A DNA stretch of 37,575 bases from Candidatus Hopanoidivorans cymbastelae (GTDB lineage Bacteria; Actinomycetota; Acidimicrobiia; Acidimicrobiales; Hopanoidiivorantaceae): the NCBI GenBank assembly GCA_028283145.1, contig JAPYNY010000030.1:1-37575 (forward strand). The letters are read 5' to 3'. Position 1 is the stretch's first letter. Each line of letters starts with the position of its first letter. Below are positions 7,313 to 16,075 of this stretch, piece by piece. The notes below the pieces were generated by a model. That model was given only the letters and a program-made list of their open reading frames with translations. It was not told the origin of the DNA and made no database searches. Made by a program: the position numbers and the translations under genes.

Positions 7313-9520
7313 CTAGAGATCATATGGAGTCAAAACCAAAACCACCGTAGCCGAAGACGATTGCAGGATCTTCTCCACGGTACCTCCCATATAGGGTCGG
7401 TTGTTGACTCGTCGCAACTGAGCCCCCATGACTATGAGATCGGTCTCGGCTTGCTGCTCCAACTCTAGGATCCCAGCCGACCTGGAAGGGCTTTTCTTGA
7501 CAATTGTTTCAGGCTCAATGCCCAATTCCATAGCCATCTCTTTGGTCTTTTGAAGCACGTCCTGGCCTCTTTGCGTGCCGCGATCCTCCGTGGCTCCGTG
7601 CTCAACTGACAAATCTGTCTCAGCGGCATCGGTCTCCAGCACATGGGTCAGCAAAATCTGGGTGCCCAATTGGGCGCTGATATTGAAAGCCACTTCACAG
7701 GCCATGCGCGAAGCTGGTACAGCTGAGACTGGCACTAGCGCACGCCCGAATGCAGCCGGCACTCCGGCCGTGGCACGCCTGACCACTATCACCGGCAAAG
7801 GCGAAACCGCCAACAACTCCTCAGCCAAGGGATCAAGGTCATATCGGTTGTCTTGGCTGGGGCTCATGCCAAGCCCGATAGCTCCAAATCCAAGCTGGCT
7901 CTCCGATACGATAGCTTGGACAACGTCGGGGCGCTTGATCAGTCTGTGCTCCACTTCCCTTTCAAAGAACACATTGCGCAGCGGCGTGATGTCAACGTCA
8001 CTCAGGTTTTGATTGGCGGCGTCCTTGGCGGCGCGAGTGGATGCGCCAGTTGAGCCACGCCTCAGAAAACGTCTTAAGCTCCAGCGGCGCGCCGGATCGA
8101 CTGTCAACACGGTTACCCCTGCTTCCAGCGGCCAGGCGAAGTGCAGTACCTGAGAAGCTGCTACCGAGCCCGGACCACCCCGGCTGGGAATCAACAGCCG
8201 AGAAGTCGTAACCACTAGATTCTGGCTCAGGGCTTTCTCTCGCTCCAGACGTGAAATTTCTTCTGGGTCGCCACGCCAGTTGTACACCACCGCCCGCAGA
8301 CCAAGCGAAGCAAACAAAGAGGTAATGATCGGCACCAGCACTATGGCTGTGTAGGAGACCTCGTTGAAGACTTCCAGCGACAGACCCACCGTGGCTATGA
8401 CAATTTCCAAAGCCCCTCTGGCGTTCAAACCCGCTCCCAAGGCGAGGCCTGCCCGGCGGCTGCGCCCTGCCAGACGCGCCCCCCAATAGGAGCCGGCAAA
8501 CTTGAATACCACAGCCACAACTATGATCAGCACTGCCCAGGCCAAGGCATTGCCCTCGCTCAGCGCCCCCAAATTCACCCTGAGCCCGGCTGTGGCGAAA
8601 AACAGCGGCGCGAAGAAAGTCATCGTCAAAGATTCAATTCGCTCCAGGGTTTCTTCATGCAAATAACGCGAGCGATTCAACATGACACCAGCCAGAAAAG
8701 CGCCTAGCACAGCTTCGGCTTCCAAGCGTTGCGTTACCACCGCAAACAGCAGCATCACCACAACCAGCACAGACATGGATCCCCCTAGGGAATCCTGGCT
8801 GCGTCGCATGCGCCTCAGCCACATGTCCACTAGGCGCTGTCCCAAGGTCAAAGCCAAAAAGATGAAGACCGCCAGAGCACCCACCGTCAAGCTGGTATCC
8901 ACAATGTCGAACTCACCCGACACGGCTATGCCGCCAAAAACCCCCAACATCAGCCATCCAAGCACGTCATTGGCCATGCCAGCCGCCACGGTAATCTGGC
9001 CGAAATCGCGCCGCATCAAGCCCAAATCCCCCAGAATTTTGGCCACCACGGCCAAGGAGGAGACACTCAAAGCAGCTGCCACGAACAGCGTGAAGACCAG
9101 CCGGCTGCCGTCATCGGGCAAAAAACTGGACGGCAGGATCACCCCCAGGGCTAAACCGCCGAGGAACGGCACCACCAAGCTGCCGGCTGTTACCAGAGTG
9201 GCTGGTCGCCCAAGTTTGGCTATCAGATTCAAGTCGGTTTCAAAGCCGGTCACCACCAGCAGGAAAGCCACTCCCAGCCAACTAACTGCCAGCAGCGCTC
9301 CTGACTGGACAGCTTCTTCCGGTAGAAACCACTCAAACCCCTCGGGCCACAACTCCCCAAAAACCGAAGGCCCCAAAACCAAGCCAGCTGACAACTCGCC
9401 CACGACACTGGGCAGTCCGATGCGCCGCATGATCCAGCCCAGCAGACGAGCTGTGGCTATCAGCGTAGCCAGCTGCACCCAAAAGACTAGAAGCTCATGC
9501 TCGCTCAGAGGTATCAGCAT
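7313..9520 (-). CDS. CPA2-type cation:proton antiporter with C-terminal universal-stress domains
   Basis: A 735-residue membrane protein. Residues 1-410 carry about twelve hydrophobic segments of the Kef/NapA type, including GLPSVVGELSAGLVLGP and LSVSSLAVVAKIL. The ion-site pair is Asn184-Asp185 (MANDVLGW) rather than Asp-Asp, a change associated with electroneutral exchangers. Residues about 425-735 are soluble and look like two universal-stress-protein domains. The second ends with a DLIVMGA...GGTVEKIL pattern typical of the nucleotide-binding loop. I see no KTN/RCK NAD-binding domain. Substrate ion (Na+ or K+) cannot be told. It lies directly upstream of trpC. Confidence 0.88.
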   Translation of the reverse strand: MLIPLSEHELLVFWVQLATLIATARLLGWIMRRIGLPSVVGELSAGLVLGPSVFGELWPEGFEWFLPEEAVQSGALLAVSWLGVAFLLVVTGFETDLNLIAKLGRPATLVTAGSLVVPFLGGLALGVILPSSFLPDDGSRLVFTLFVAAALSVSSLAVVAKILGDLGLMRRDFGQITVAAGMANDVLGWLMLGVFGGIAVSGEFDIVDTSLTVGALAVFIFLALTLGQRLVDMWLRRMRRSQDSLGGSMSVLVVVMLLFAVVTQRLEAEAVLGAFLAGVMLNRSRYLHEETLERIESLTMTFFAPLFFATAGLRVNLGALSEGNALAWAVLIIVVAVVFKFAGSYWGARLAGRSRRAGLALGAGLNARGALEIVIATVGLSLEVFNEVSYTAIVLVPIITSLFASLGLRAVVYNWRGDPEEISRLEREKALSQNLVVTTSRLLIPSRGGPGSVAASQVLHFAWPLEAGVTVLTVDPARRWSLRRFLRRGSTGASTRAAKDAANQNLSDVDITPLRNVFFEREVEHRLIKRPDVVQAIVSESQLGFGAIGLGMSPSQDNRYDLDPLAEELLAVSPLPVIVVRRATAGVPAAFGRALVPVSAVPASRMACEVAFNISAQLGTQILLTHVLETDAAETDLSVEHGATEDRGTQRGQDVLQKTKEMAMELGIEPETIVKKSPSRSAGILELEQQAETDLIVMGAQLRRVNNRPYMGGTVEKILQSSSATVVLVLTPYDL

Positions 9521-9521
9521 C

Positions 9522-9569
9522 GGTATGTCTGCTGGCTAGCTGCTAAAGGTGTCTGCTGCCTAGCCGCTA
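9522..9569. repeat. 24-bp tandem repeat (x2) anchored on the xth stop codon
   Basis: Units 9546-9569 and 9522-9545 match at 18 of 24 positions. On the minus strand each unit begins with TAG; the first TAG is the xth stop, and since the unit is 24 nt the second TAG is in the same frame. Confidence 0.7.
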
Positions 9570-10367
9570 CAGGGCAAAATTGGCTGTCAGGGGCGCGTGG
9601 TCGGAAGGTTTATGCTCACCACGTGACTTACGGGCATTGCGGTCCAGGGTGATCCAAGTCAAACGTTGCGCTACTGGCGGAGAAGCCAGAATATGGTCAA
9701 TGCGCATGCCTTCGCGTTTGTGAAAACGACCAGCCTGATAATCCCAATAGGTATATAAGCCACCGATATCGCCGTAACGCTGCCTGAAGACGTCCTTTAG
9801 ACCCCAGTCACACAGCGCCATCCAGCTATCTCTCTCCGGCTCCGTAACGTGGGTCTTGCCTTCAAAGGCGTCTATGTTCCAGACGTCGCGGTCTTCGGGT
9901 GCAATGTTGAAGTCTCCCACGATGACTACATCGTCTGCCACGGTGTGCTGGGCTTCAAGCTGAGCCCGCAACCTCTGCAGCCAACGCAATTTATAGCTGT
10001 AGTGCGGGTTGTCAATGGCCCGTCCGTTGGGGACGTAGGCACTCGCTAGGCGCACTCCCCCACAGGTTGCCCAGACAATGCGGGCTTCGCCGTCGGCTTC
10101 TTCGCACAACTGGAGTGTATCTGGTGCAAAGCCTAAGCTGGGATTTTCCAGCCCCACCTTGGAGATAATGGCCACTCCATTCCAGCGCCCCTGGCCGTAG
10201 TGCTGCGACTCATAGCCGAGAGTGGCAAACTCAGCTTCAGGAAAAGCCTCCTGAGCCAGTTTGGTCTCCTGCAAACATAGCACATCGGGCTGCGCCAACT
10301 CTATCCATTCCAGCACGTACGGCAGTCTTACGTTGAGCGAGTTGACGTTCCAGGTTGTGAGCTTCAC
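9567..10367 (-). CDS. xth: Exodeoxyribonuclease III (AP endonuclease)
   Basis: A 266-residue endonuclease/exonuclease/phosphatase-fold protein that cuts at abasic sites and trims 3' ends in base excision repair. Motifs: MKLTTWNVNSLNVR (catalytic Asn), LCLQETKL (metal-binding Glu), VIVGDFNIAPEDRDV (Asp-Asn pair), TYWDYQAGRF, MRIDHILAS and the final SDHAPL (catalytic His). The start is GTG at 10367. It lies 27 bp after the acyl-CoA synthetase gene on the same strand. Confidence 0.95.
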   Translation of the reverse strand: MKLTTWNVNSLNVRLPYVLEWIELAQPDVLCLQETKLAQEAFPEAEFATLGYESQHYGQGRWNGVAIISKVGLENPSLGFAPDTLQLCEEADGEARIVWATCGGVRLASAYVPNGRAIDNPHYSYKLRWLQRLRAQLEAQHTVADDVVIVGDFNIAPEDRDVWNIDAFEGKTHVTEPERDSWMALCDWGLKDVFRQRYGDIGGLYTYWDYQAGRFHKREGMRIDHILASPPVAQRLTWITLDRNARKSRGEHKPSDHAPLTANFAL

Positions 10368-10394
10368 CAGACAGGCTTTCCAGAATGAAATGGT

Positions 10395-12062
10395 CTAGAT
10401 TTTTTGCTTCTTGCCTTCCCAATAGGGGTCGCGCAATCGCCGTTTGTAGAGCTTGCCGTTGGGATCCCGGGGCATTTCTTCGGTGAAGTCCAAGGAGTGG
10501 GGCCACTTTTGCTTGGCTACTCTGTCTCGCAGGTGTGCCATGATTTGCTCTCGGGCCTCTGCTTGCGGCATATCGGCTGCCTCCGACAGCTCAATCACTG
10601 CTTTGATCTCTTCGCCCATGTCTTCATTGGGGATGCCAAAGACAGCTGCGTCGCCCACCAGCGGACACTGAAGCAAGGCGCCCTCTATCTCCGCAGGATA
10701 AATATTGACGCCCCCGACAATGATCATGTCGGTGCTGCGGTCGTTCAGGAACAAGTAGCCGTCCTCGTTGAAATAGCCGACATCGCCGACCGTGAAAAAA
10801 TCGCCCAAACGAGCTTTGGAAGTTTTTTCCTTGTCCTTGTAGTAAGAAAAATTCATGCCCGGCATCTTCATGTAAATCGTGCCGCTCTGGCCGGTAGGCA
10901 ATTCGTTGCCGTCTTCATCCACCACTATCACTTCTGAGCCAGGCCAAGGCGTGCCCACCGTGCCGGGATGCTTCCGCCACTCCTGCGGGCTCACATAGGT
11001 GCCGCCGCCTTCGGTAGCGGCGTAATACTCCCAAATGGAATCGCCCCACCAATCCAGCATCTTCAACTTGGTCTCTTTGGGGCAAGGAGCAGCCGCGTGT
11101 ACCATCCGGCGCAGGGAGGAAACATCGTACTTGGCCTTGACTTCCTCAGGCAACTGCAACAGGAGATGGAACATGGTGGGCACCATGTGGCTTTGCGTTA
11201 CCTTATACCTGTCTATGCGCTCCAAGGCTCCTTCTGGCGTCCAGCGGTCCATCAGCACTGCTGAATGGCCCATGTGCAAAGACGTAGTGGCCCAGACATT
11301 CACAGCTGTGTGATACAGAGGAGCCTGGGTGATATGGACATTGTCTTTGTGCGGCTCGATGCCCAAGAGCAAAAACAGGCCTCCAGAAGCCGCGGCCGTC
11401 TCATCTGGATGAGTGCCAGGCAAGTCTCGGCGGACGCCTTTAGGGCGCCCTGTGGTGCCTGAGGTGTAGAACATGAAAGAGCCGGTAGACAAGTCATCGG
11501 GACGTGAAGTGGGCTGATTGGCTGTCAGCTCCTGGAAAGCGCGACAACCGCTGACTTCACCTACCGAAAATCTGTGGGGCACATCAGTTTCGGCTATGGC
11601 CCTTTCAGCTTCTTGGGTGAAGCGGTCGCTGACCACCAGTGCCTTGGTTTCGCTGTCGGTGAGGATATAGGCGATTTCGGGGCCAGCCAAGTGCCAGTTG
11701 ACTGTGGTGACGTAAAGGCCTGCCTGATAGGCGGCCAGACATATAGCCATCTGCTCCACGGAGTTGGGCAGCACAGTGGTAACTTGGTCGCCAGTCTTCA
11801 ACCCCAAAGCCCTGAGCCCATGCACAATTTGATTGGTGAGGTCGTAGAGTTCCCCGGCGGTGGTTTCGTGGTAGTCAGGGTCAACTACAGCTAAGCGGTT
11901 GGGGTCAGCTTCAGCAATTTTCCAAAATCCTAAAATCTCTGATATATCAGGGACGGAAGCAGATATATCGGAGGCGGAAACTGCCGTATCAGAATCAGAA
12001 TTTGCCGTATCCAAAGCAGAATCTGCCGGGTTGCTTGAGTTTTTAGCGGTGTTTTCAGACAT
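10395..12062 (-). CDS. Acyl-CoA synthetase (AMP-forming), FadD-like
   Basis: A 555-residue adenylate-forming enzyme that probably activates a fatty or other carboxylic acid with ATP and CoA. Signatures: the Ser/Thr/Gly-rich loop MFYTSGTTGRPKGVRR, YYAATEGGGTYV, FTVGDVGYFNEDGYLFLNDRSTDMI and the C-terminal catalytic lysine region PRDPNGKLYKRRLRD. I prefer the ATG at 12062 because it has GGGAG about 7 nt upstream; the ATG at 12089 has no ribosome site. The first 40 residues are a Ser/Asp/Ala-rich seven-residue repeat not typical of the family. The nearby enoyl-CoA hydratase-family and phosphotransferase genes suggest acyl-CoA metabolism. Chain-length specificity is unknown. Confidence 0.9.
   Translation of the reverse strand: MSENTAKNSSNPADSALDTANSDSDTAVSASDISASVPDISEILGFWKIAEADPNRLAVVDPDYHETTAGELYDLTNQIVHGLRALGLKTGDQVTTVLPNSVEQMAICLAAYQAGLYVTTVNWHLAGPEIAYILTDSETKALVVSDRFTQEAERAIAETDVPHRFSVGEVSGCRAFQELTANQPTSRPDDLSTGSFMFYTSGTTGRPKGVRRDLPGTHPDETAAASGGLFLLLGIEPHKDNVHITQAPLYHTAVNVWATTSLHMGHSAVLMDRWTPEGALERIDRYKVTQSHMVPTMFHLLLQLPEEVKAKYDVSSLRRMVHAAAPCPKETKLKMLDWWGDSIWEYYAATEGGGTYVSPQEWRKHPGTVGTPWPGSEVIVVDEDGNELPTGQSGTIYMKMPGMNFSYYKDKEKTSKARLGDFFTVGDVGYFNEDGYLFLNDRSTDMIIVGGVNIYPAEIEGALLQCPLVGDAAVFGIPNEDMGEEIKAVIELSEAADMPQAEAREQIMAHLRDRVAKQKWPHSLDFTEEMPRDPNGKLYKRRLRDPYWEGKKQKI
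11941..12024. repeat. 21-bp tandem repeat (x4) at the 5' end of the acyl-CoA synthetase gene
   Basis: Four units: 11941-11961 and 11962-11982 (16/21 matching), 11983-12003 and 12004-12024 (17/21 matching). They encode four seven-residue repeats rich in Ser, Asp and Ala near the N-terminus, before the conserved ISEILGFWK segment. Confidence 0.8.
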
Positions 12063-12210
12063 TGACTTACTCCCAGATTTAACTGTCATTCAAAATAGAA
12101 CGGTGGTATGGCTAGCCCTGTCGCCCTAGGGCTGTTAAATTATATAATAAACTACGCTACGGCAAGGCAGCACCCCATCAACAGCACAATAAACAGCGCG
12201 TTTGCAATAA

Positions 12211-12255
12211 ATGCTGGCGCTTCCAATGCCGGTGCCTCTAACGCCGGCTCTTCTA
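12211..12255. repeat. 15-bp tandem repeat (x3) beginning at a stop codon
   Basis: Units 12241-12255, 12226-12240 and 12211-12225; neighbours match at 11 of 15. On the minus strand they start TAG, TAG and TGG; the first TAG is the stop of the cNMP-binding gene. The rest of the 12090-12252 gap is AT-rich at its left end and may hold the promoter of the acyl-CoA synthetase gene; no clear -35/-10 pair was identified. Confidence 0.75.
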
Positions 12256-12687
12256 ATTCTGAGAAATGGACCTGATGGAATTGCGCATCTCCCGATAGCG
12301 CTTGAGGATGCCCATGAGCATTTTTTTGGCGACTACAGGTTTTGAATCCAACAGAGCCAACAACTCAGTGCGTGTCAGCACTTGAACTTGCATGTCTGTT
12401 GCGGCTACCACATTAGCAATACGAGGCTCTCCGGTAAGCACCGACAGCTCGCCCAGAAAGTCACCTTCGTGCAGAGTTGCCACTGTGTTCCCATCTCGCT
12501 CAACTTTCGCCTCGCCTTCCAAAATGACAATGAACTCTCGGCCGATCTGTCCTTGCTTGGCGAGAGCTCGGCCTTTTCTAATTTTGGTGGGCGTCATGAG
12601 CCGCGAAATTGAACGCAACTCGGCTTTGGACAACTCCGCAAAGATAGGCACGGAGCGTAATCTCTCCTGGATAGTCATTGTGCTCAT
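12253..12687 (-). CDS. Cyclic nucleotide-binding domain protein
   Basis: A 144-residue protein made almost entirely of one cNMP-binding (CAP-like) beta-roll: FAELSKAELRSISRLM, GREFIVILEGEAKV and the phosphate-binding cassette GDFLGELSVLTGEPRIANV with the expected Glu and Arg. No helix-turn-helix follows, so it is not a complete CRP-type regulator. It may be a stand-alone sensor. GGGAG about 7 nt before ATG (12687) supports the start. In the -1 frame past its stop is an Ala/Glu/Pro repeat and a hydrophobic segment (see findings). The ligand is unknown. Confidence 0.85.
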   Translation of the reverse strand: MSTMTIQERLRSVPIFAELSKAELRSISRLMTPTKIRKGRALAKQGQIGREFIVILEGEAKVERDGNTVATLHEGDFLGELSVLTGEPRIANVVAATDMQVQVLTRTELLALLDSKPVVAKKMLMGILKRYREMRNSIRSISQN

Positions 12688-12783
12688 GTCATGGCTCCCT
12701 TTGGATCATTCCTAGTCTGCTACTCAGATCACTTTTGCCTTGCTTACAGCTTAGACTTGCGCTTTGAACATTGCTGGAATTAC

Positions 12784-13581
12784 CTAAAAAGGTTTCCAGC
12801 GGGGCTGGCGCCCCTGCCTGAATGCCTCCGAAGCTTCGTTCATATTCCCTACAAATGTTCCCAGAACCTGGGTGCGGTTTTCTATCTCATAGGTATGCCT
12901 CAGACTAGGTGCGTCCAAGGTTGCATTCAGACCAAGTTTGGTCATCCAGACACCGTATTCGTTGTTGGCACCTATTTCGTCTGCCAGAGTGCTAGCTTCT
13001 GTAAGCAGTTGGCTTTGCGGAACAACCCTATTCACCAAACCAATCTCTTCGGCTCGCTGAGCGCTTATGATGCGACCTGTGAGCATCAGCTCTCTGGCAT
13101 GTCCAACCCCGACAATCTTGGGCAGCAGATAACTCACGCCCACATCCAAAGATGACAGACCCACCTTGATAAAAACCGAACCTAAGCGGGCTTCGGGGGT
13201 GGCAATGCGAATATCGCAGTGCAGGGCAATCGCCAGACCGCCCCCTACCGCAGGGCCGTCAATGGCCGCGATGACAGGTTGGGGCTGTTCATAAATTCGG
13301 AGCATGAGCTTCACCAAATCAAGTTGCATATCATAGACCCATCCAACCCGGCTGCGACCTTCAGGCATTTTGGACTGCTGTTTCAAGTCGGCTCCTGAAC
13401 AAAAAGCTCTGTTGGCTCCGGTCAGCACGATTACCCTGGTTGAGCGGTTTTCTGCTAGTTCATCCAGGGCTTCACCTAAATCTGAGATCAACTCTGAGTT
13501 GATGGCGTTCAGACGCTCTGGGCGATTCATGGTAACTAGGGCCGTGGTGTCTGAAATATGAGAAATTTCTACAGTGGCCAT
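12784..13581 (-). CDS. Enoyl-CoA hydratase/isomerase family protein
   Basis: A 265-residue crotonase-fold protein: NRPERLNAINSELI, the oxyanion loop NRAFCSGADL (about 57-65) and IDGPAVGGGLAIALHCDIRIA (108-127). The positions of the two catalytic glutamates of classical enoyl-CoA hydratase appear to be Ala117 and Phe137. Asp146 in GLSSLDVGVSYLLP is kept and may be the working acid, as in dienoyl-CoA isomerase-like members. So the fold is secure but hydratase activity is doubtful. It may act with the acyl-CoA synthetase gene downstream. It starts 32 bp after the ogt stop. Confidence 0.88.
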   Translation of the reverse strand: MATVEISHISDTTALVTMNRPERLNAINSELISDLGEALDELAENRSTRVIVLTGANRAFCSGADLKQQSKMPEGRSRVGWVYDMQLDLVKLMLRIYEQPQPVIAAIDGPAVGGGLAIALHCDIRIATPEARLGSVFIKVGLSSLDVGVSYLLPKIVGVGHARELMLTGRIISAQRAEEIGLVNRVVPQSQLLTEASTLADEIGANNEYGVWMTKLGLNATLDAPSLRHTYEIENRTQVLGTFVGNMNEASEAFRQGRQPRWKPF

Positions 13582-13613
13582 GGGGATTCAAGCAATTCAA
13601 GCGACATATTAGT

Positions 13614-14147
13614 TCAGACAGCCTCCAAATCAAGCAGCCATCGCTTAGCCTTGGTGCCACCACCATAGCTGCCTATTTCACCTCCGCTTCGTACCACCCT
13701 ATGGCAGGGAACCACAATGGAAAAGGGATTTTGTGCCATAGCGGTGCCGACAGCTCGCGCAGCTTTGGGACTGCCTGCCTTGGCAGCCAACTCGCCATAT
13801 GAACTAGTGGAGCCATAAGGAATTTCGGCAGCTGCCATCAGGGCAGCCTTGCGAAAGCCATCCACCAACTGCCAGTCCAGCTTCAGTCTCCAAGTCTTGA
13901 GTTGGCCGCTGAAATACCTATCCAGTTGAGCGCAGACCTTGTCGGTATGGACGTTGGGCGCAGCCTCCAGCCGGTCGACCGCAACGCCATATTTCTGTGC
14001 AAAGACTTTGGCTAAGTTCTTAGGTTTTCGCCCTTTTGACAGGTAGGACAAGCTCACCAGCCCAGCCTTAGAGCAAGCTATCAGCATTGTCCCGACTGGC
14101 GAATCGTAGGTGGTTAGATTGATTGTGTCAGTCTTTTGTGAAGCCAT
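13614..14147 (-). CDS. ogt: Methylated-DNA--protein-cysteine methyltransferase
   Basis: A 177-residue suicide repair protein that removes methyl groups from O6-methylguanine. The acceptor Cys148 lies in IVVPCHRVV. Upstream are the helix-turn-helix recognition region YGSTSSYGELAAKAGSPKAARAVGTAMAQNP with the arginine finger, and the N-terminal ribonuclease-H-like half (TYDSPVGTMLIA). The C-terminus ends with WLLDLE. Length and order match Ogt. GGAGG lies 13 nt before the ATG. Divergent from the phosphotransferase gene; the 71-bp gap must hold both promoters. Confidence 0.94.
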   Translation of the reverse strand: MASQKTDTINLTTYDSPVGTMLIACSKAGLVSLSYLSKGRKPKNLAKVFAQKYGVAVDRLEAAPNVHTDKVCAQLDRYFSGQLKTWRLKLDWQLVDGFRKAALMAAAEIPYGSTSSYGELAAKAGSPKAARAVGTAMAQNPFSIVVPCHRVVRSGGEIGSYGGGTKAKRWLLDLEAV

Positions 14148-14218
14148 TGTAGTTCAGTTGCCTCCAAAACTAGAATAGTAAAGCCTATTATAGATTTTAT
14201 TTTGCCTAGAGAGATGCC

Positions 14219-15292
14219 ATGACGACTGCCAACTCCACTCCCCTGCTAGCAACCGACACTCCAGATGGGCAAGGCAACCCCACGCAACTCTCTGACTGGC
14301 TGGCAAAACACTTGCCGTCTTCGCCACCCTTTCAGTATGAGTTGGTCGCAGCAGGAGGCTCCAATCTCACCTATCGCGTAACCGACCACAGCTCAAATCA
14401 ATGGGCGCTTAGACGACCTCCGATGGCTCACGCTCTAGATAGCGCCCATGACATGGGACGAGAGTGGCGCATCATGTCGGCACTGGGCTTATACGGCGCC
14501 GTGCCCGTGCCGCAGTGTCTAGCTTTCTGTGAAGATATGGCGATAATCGGGGCGCCCTTTTATGTCATGAGCTTTGTGGAAGGGCTAATCTTGAGAGACC
14601 AAACCTCCACTGCCAACATGACCGCTGCCCAAGCTTTGGCAGCCACGCAGTCGCTGGTGGATGTGCAAGTTGCCATGCACACCCTTGATCTGGCAGCCGC
14701 AGGGTTGGAGGATCTGGGGCGACATGAGGATTATGTTGGACGTCAACTGAAACGTTGGCGCCGACAGGTAACGCAGGGAGGTGTCCGGGACGTGCCCCTG
14801 CATGCCGAATTGCACGATTTATTGTTGGCGCAAAAGCCGCCTGAACGTGCACAACCGGCTCTAGCTCACGGGGACTATCGTTTTGACAACTGCGTATTGG
14901 GGGAAGATTTTCAAGTTATAGCCGTCTTGGACTGGGAGTTGTGCACCACTGGCAACCCGATAGCAGATTTTGTCTGGTCGCTCCAATACTGGGGAGACCC
15001 AGGCGATGAAATGACTTTCCTGCTTGACCCTCCGACTTTCAATCCTGTCTTTATAAAACGACAGGAATATAAGAACTTATACCAGCAAAAAAGTGGTTTT
15101 GACTTGTCTGACCTGCCGTATTATCAGATTTTCTCTTGGTGGAAGCAAGCCTCCATTGTAGAAGGAGCTTATGCCAGAAGGCTAGCTGGGGCGGCCGGTG
15201 GAATGGCCACCAGTGGCAGCGTGCACGATATTGCGAAACGTGTGGATGAAATGCTTCAACAAGCTGCCAAGTGGGCTGACAGCTGGCTCTAG
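14219..15292 (+). CDS. Phosphotransferase family protein (APH/ACAD10-like kinase fold)
   Basis: A 357-residue protein kinase-like phosphotransferase. The nucleotide-binding start AAGGSNLTYRVTD (about 44-56), catalytic loop HGDYRFDN (217-224: Asp219, Asn224) and metal-binding LDWELCTTGNPIADF (Asp238) are intact. This subgroup resembles the N-terminal domain of ACAD10/11, which are associated with hydroxy-acyl-CoA catabolism, and bacterial members often lie near fatty-acid genes. That fits the acyl-CoA genes on the other strand. GAGAG precedes the ATG by about 6 nt. The substrate is unknown. Confidence 0.85.
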   Translation: MTTANSTPLLATDTPDGQGNPTQLSDWLAKHLPSSPPFQYELVAAGGSNLTYRVTDHSSNQWALRRPPMAHALDSAHDMGREWRIMSALGLYGAVPVPQCLAFCEDMAIIGAPFYVMSFVEGLILRDQTSTANMTAAQALAATQSLVDVQVAMHTLDLAAAGLEDLGRHEDYVGRQLKRWRRQVTQGGVRDVPLHAELHDLLLAQKPPERAQPALAHGDYRFDNCVLGEDFQVIAVLDWELCTTGNPIADFVWSLQYWGDPGDEMTFLLDPPTFNPVFIKRQEYKNLYQQKSGFDLSDLPYYQIFSWWKQASIVEGAYARRLAGAAGGMATSGSVHDIAKRVDEMLQQAAKWADSWL

Positions 15293-15311
15293 CTGGCGGC
15301 TAGTACCTAGC

Positions 15312-15339
15312 TGACTGCTGGTCTGGAAGCTAGCAGTTG
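15312..15339. terminator. Possible hairpin between convergent genes
   Basis: ACTGCT (15314-15319) pairs with AGCAGT (15332-15337), extended by G-T wobbles, in the 63-bp gap between the convergent phosphotransferase and rpmA genes. No T-run follows on either strand. The surrounding sequence is rich in repeated GCTAG words. Confidence 0.3.
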
Positions 15340-15355
15340 AGCCCGCGCCCGCTAG

Positions 15356-15616
15356 CTAGTTGGTTTCTGCTGGCAGCACATCAACCAGCTTGCGACCGCG
15401 CCTGGAAGTGTAGTGGACTTGGCCGCTTATCTTGGCGTAGAGAGTATCGTCTCCGCCGCGTCCGACGTTTTCGCCGGGATGAATGCGTGTGCCACGTTGG
15501 CGCACCAGGATAGAGCCTGCCGACACCGCTGAGCCGCCGTAGCGTTTCACCCCAAGCCGCTTGGCTGCTGAGTCACGGCCGTTTTTGGTTGAGCCTCCGC
15601 CCTTTGTCTTTGACAT
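15356..15616 (-). CDS. rpmA: 50S ribosomal protein L27
   Basis: An 86-residue L27: [16 protein letters not shown] at the N-terminus (the segment reaching the peptidyl-transferase centre), [10 protein letters not shown], then [28 protein letters not shown] and the C-terminal GRKLVDVLP. There is no extra N-terminal pre-sequence of the Firmicutes type. It follows rplU by 62 bp, the near-universal L21-L27 order; obgE, which often follows, is absent here because the next gene is convergent. Confidence 0.97.
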   Translation of the reverse strand: MSKTKGGGSTKNGRDSAAKRLGVKRYGGSAVSAGSILVRQRGTRIHPGENVGRGGDDTLYAKISGQVHYTSRRGRKLVDVLPAETN

Positions 15617-15678
15617 AGTTGAGTTGCCTTTCTGAAGTTCTGAGTGGCTTGAAAATCTTGTGGGGTAAATCCCGCGCT

Positions 15679-15999
15679 CTAGTTGCGTGAAATGCCAGTT
15701 ATCTCAATCCGCGAAAGCCGCTGGCGGTGGCCCCAACGCTTGCGCTGGTTGGATTTTGACTTGTATGTGAAACCTGTAATCTTGGGAGCCTTGACCTCGG
15801 CTTTGACGGTGGCCGTCACACTGGCTGTTGCAAGCTCTTCGGGGGTAGCCAAAACCTCCTCCCCGTCCACCAACAACACTGGTCGCAAACTAACCTCGGC
15901 GCCGTCTTGCCCCAGCAACTCCACATCCAGAACCTGGCCCGGCGAAACCTTGTATTGCTTGCCGCCTGTCTGAATGACCGCGTATGATGTGTTGTCCAT
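15679..15999 (-). CDS. rplU: 50S ribosomal protein L21
   Basis: A 106-residue L21: [22 protein letters not shown] at the N-terminus, [40 protein letters not shown] at the C-terminus, which is the RNA-binding signature (KxKxNxRxxxGHRQ). Length is standard. It is preceded by a 55-residue Cys protein 76 bp upstream, probably in the same transcript. No clear autoregulatory leader was identified in the gap. Confidence 0.97.
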   Translation of the reverse strand: MDNTSYAVIQTGGKQYKVSPGQVLDVELLGQDGAEVSLRPVLLVDGEEVLATPEELATASVTATVKAEVKAPKITGFTYKSKSNQRKRWGHRQRLSRIEITGISRN

Positions 16000-16075
16000 G
16001 TGCTACCTGCTTTTCAACGAAAATAAGGAATGAAACTTATTCAGTTTAGGGCCAAAGCCAAAAAATCAGCAAAAG

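Noticed and set aside
8682..9539. Long plus-strand frame (285 codons) opposite the antiporter
   Set aside because: Rich in Ser, Thr, Arg, Pro with no motif; it mirrors the membrane-protein gene on the other strand.
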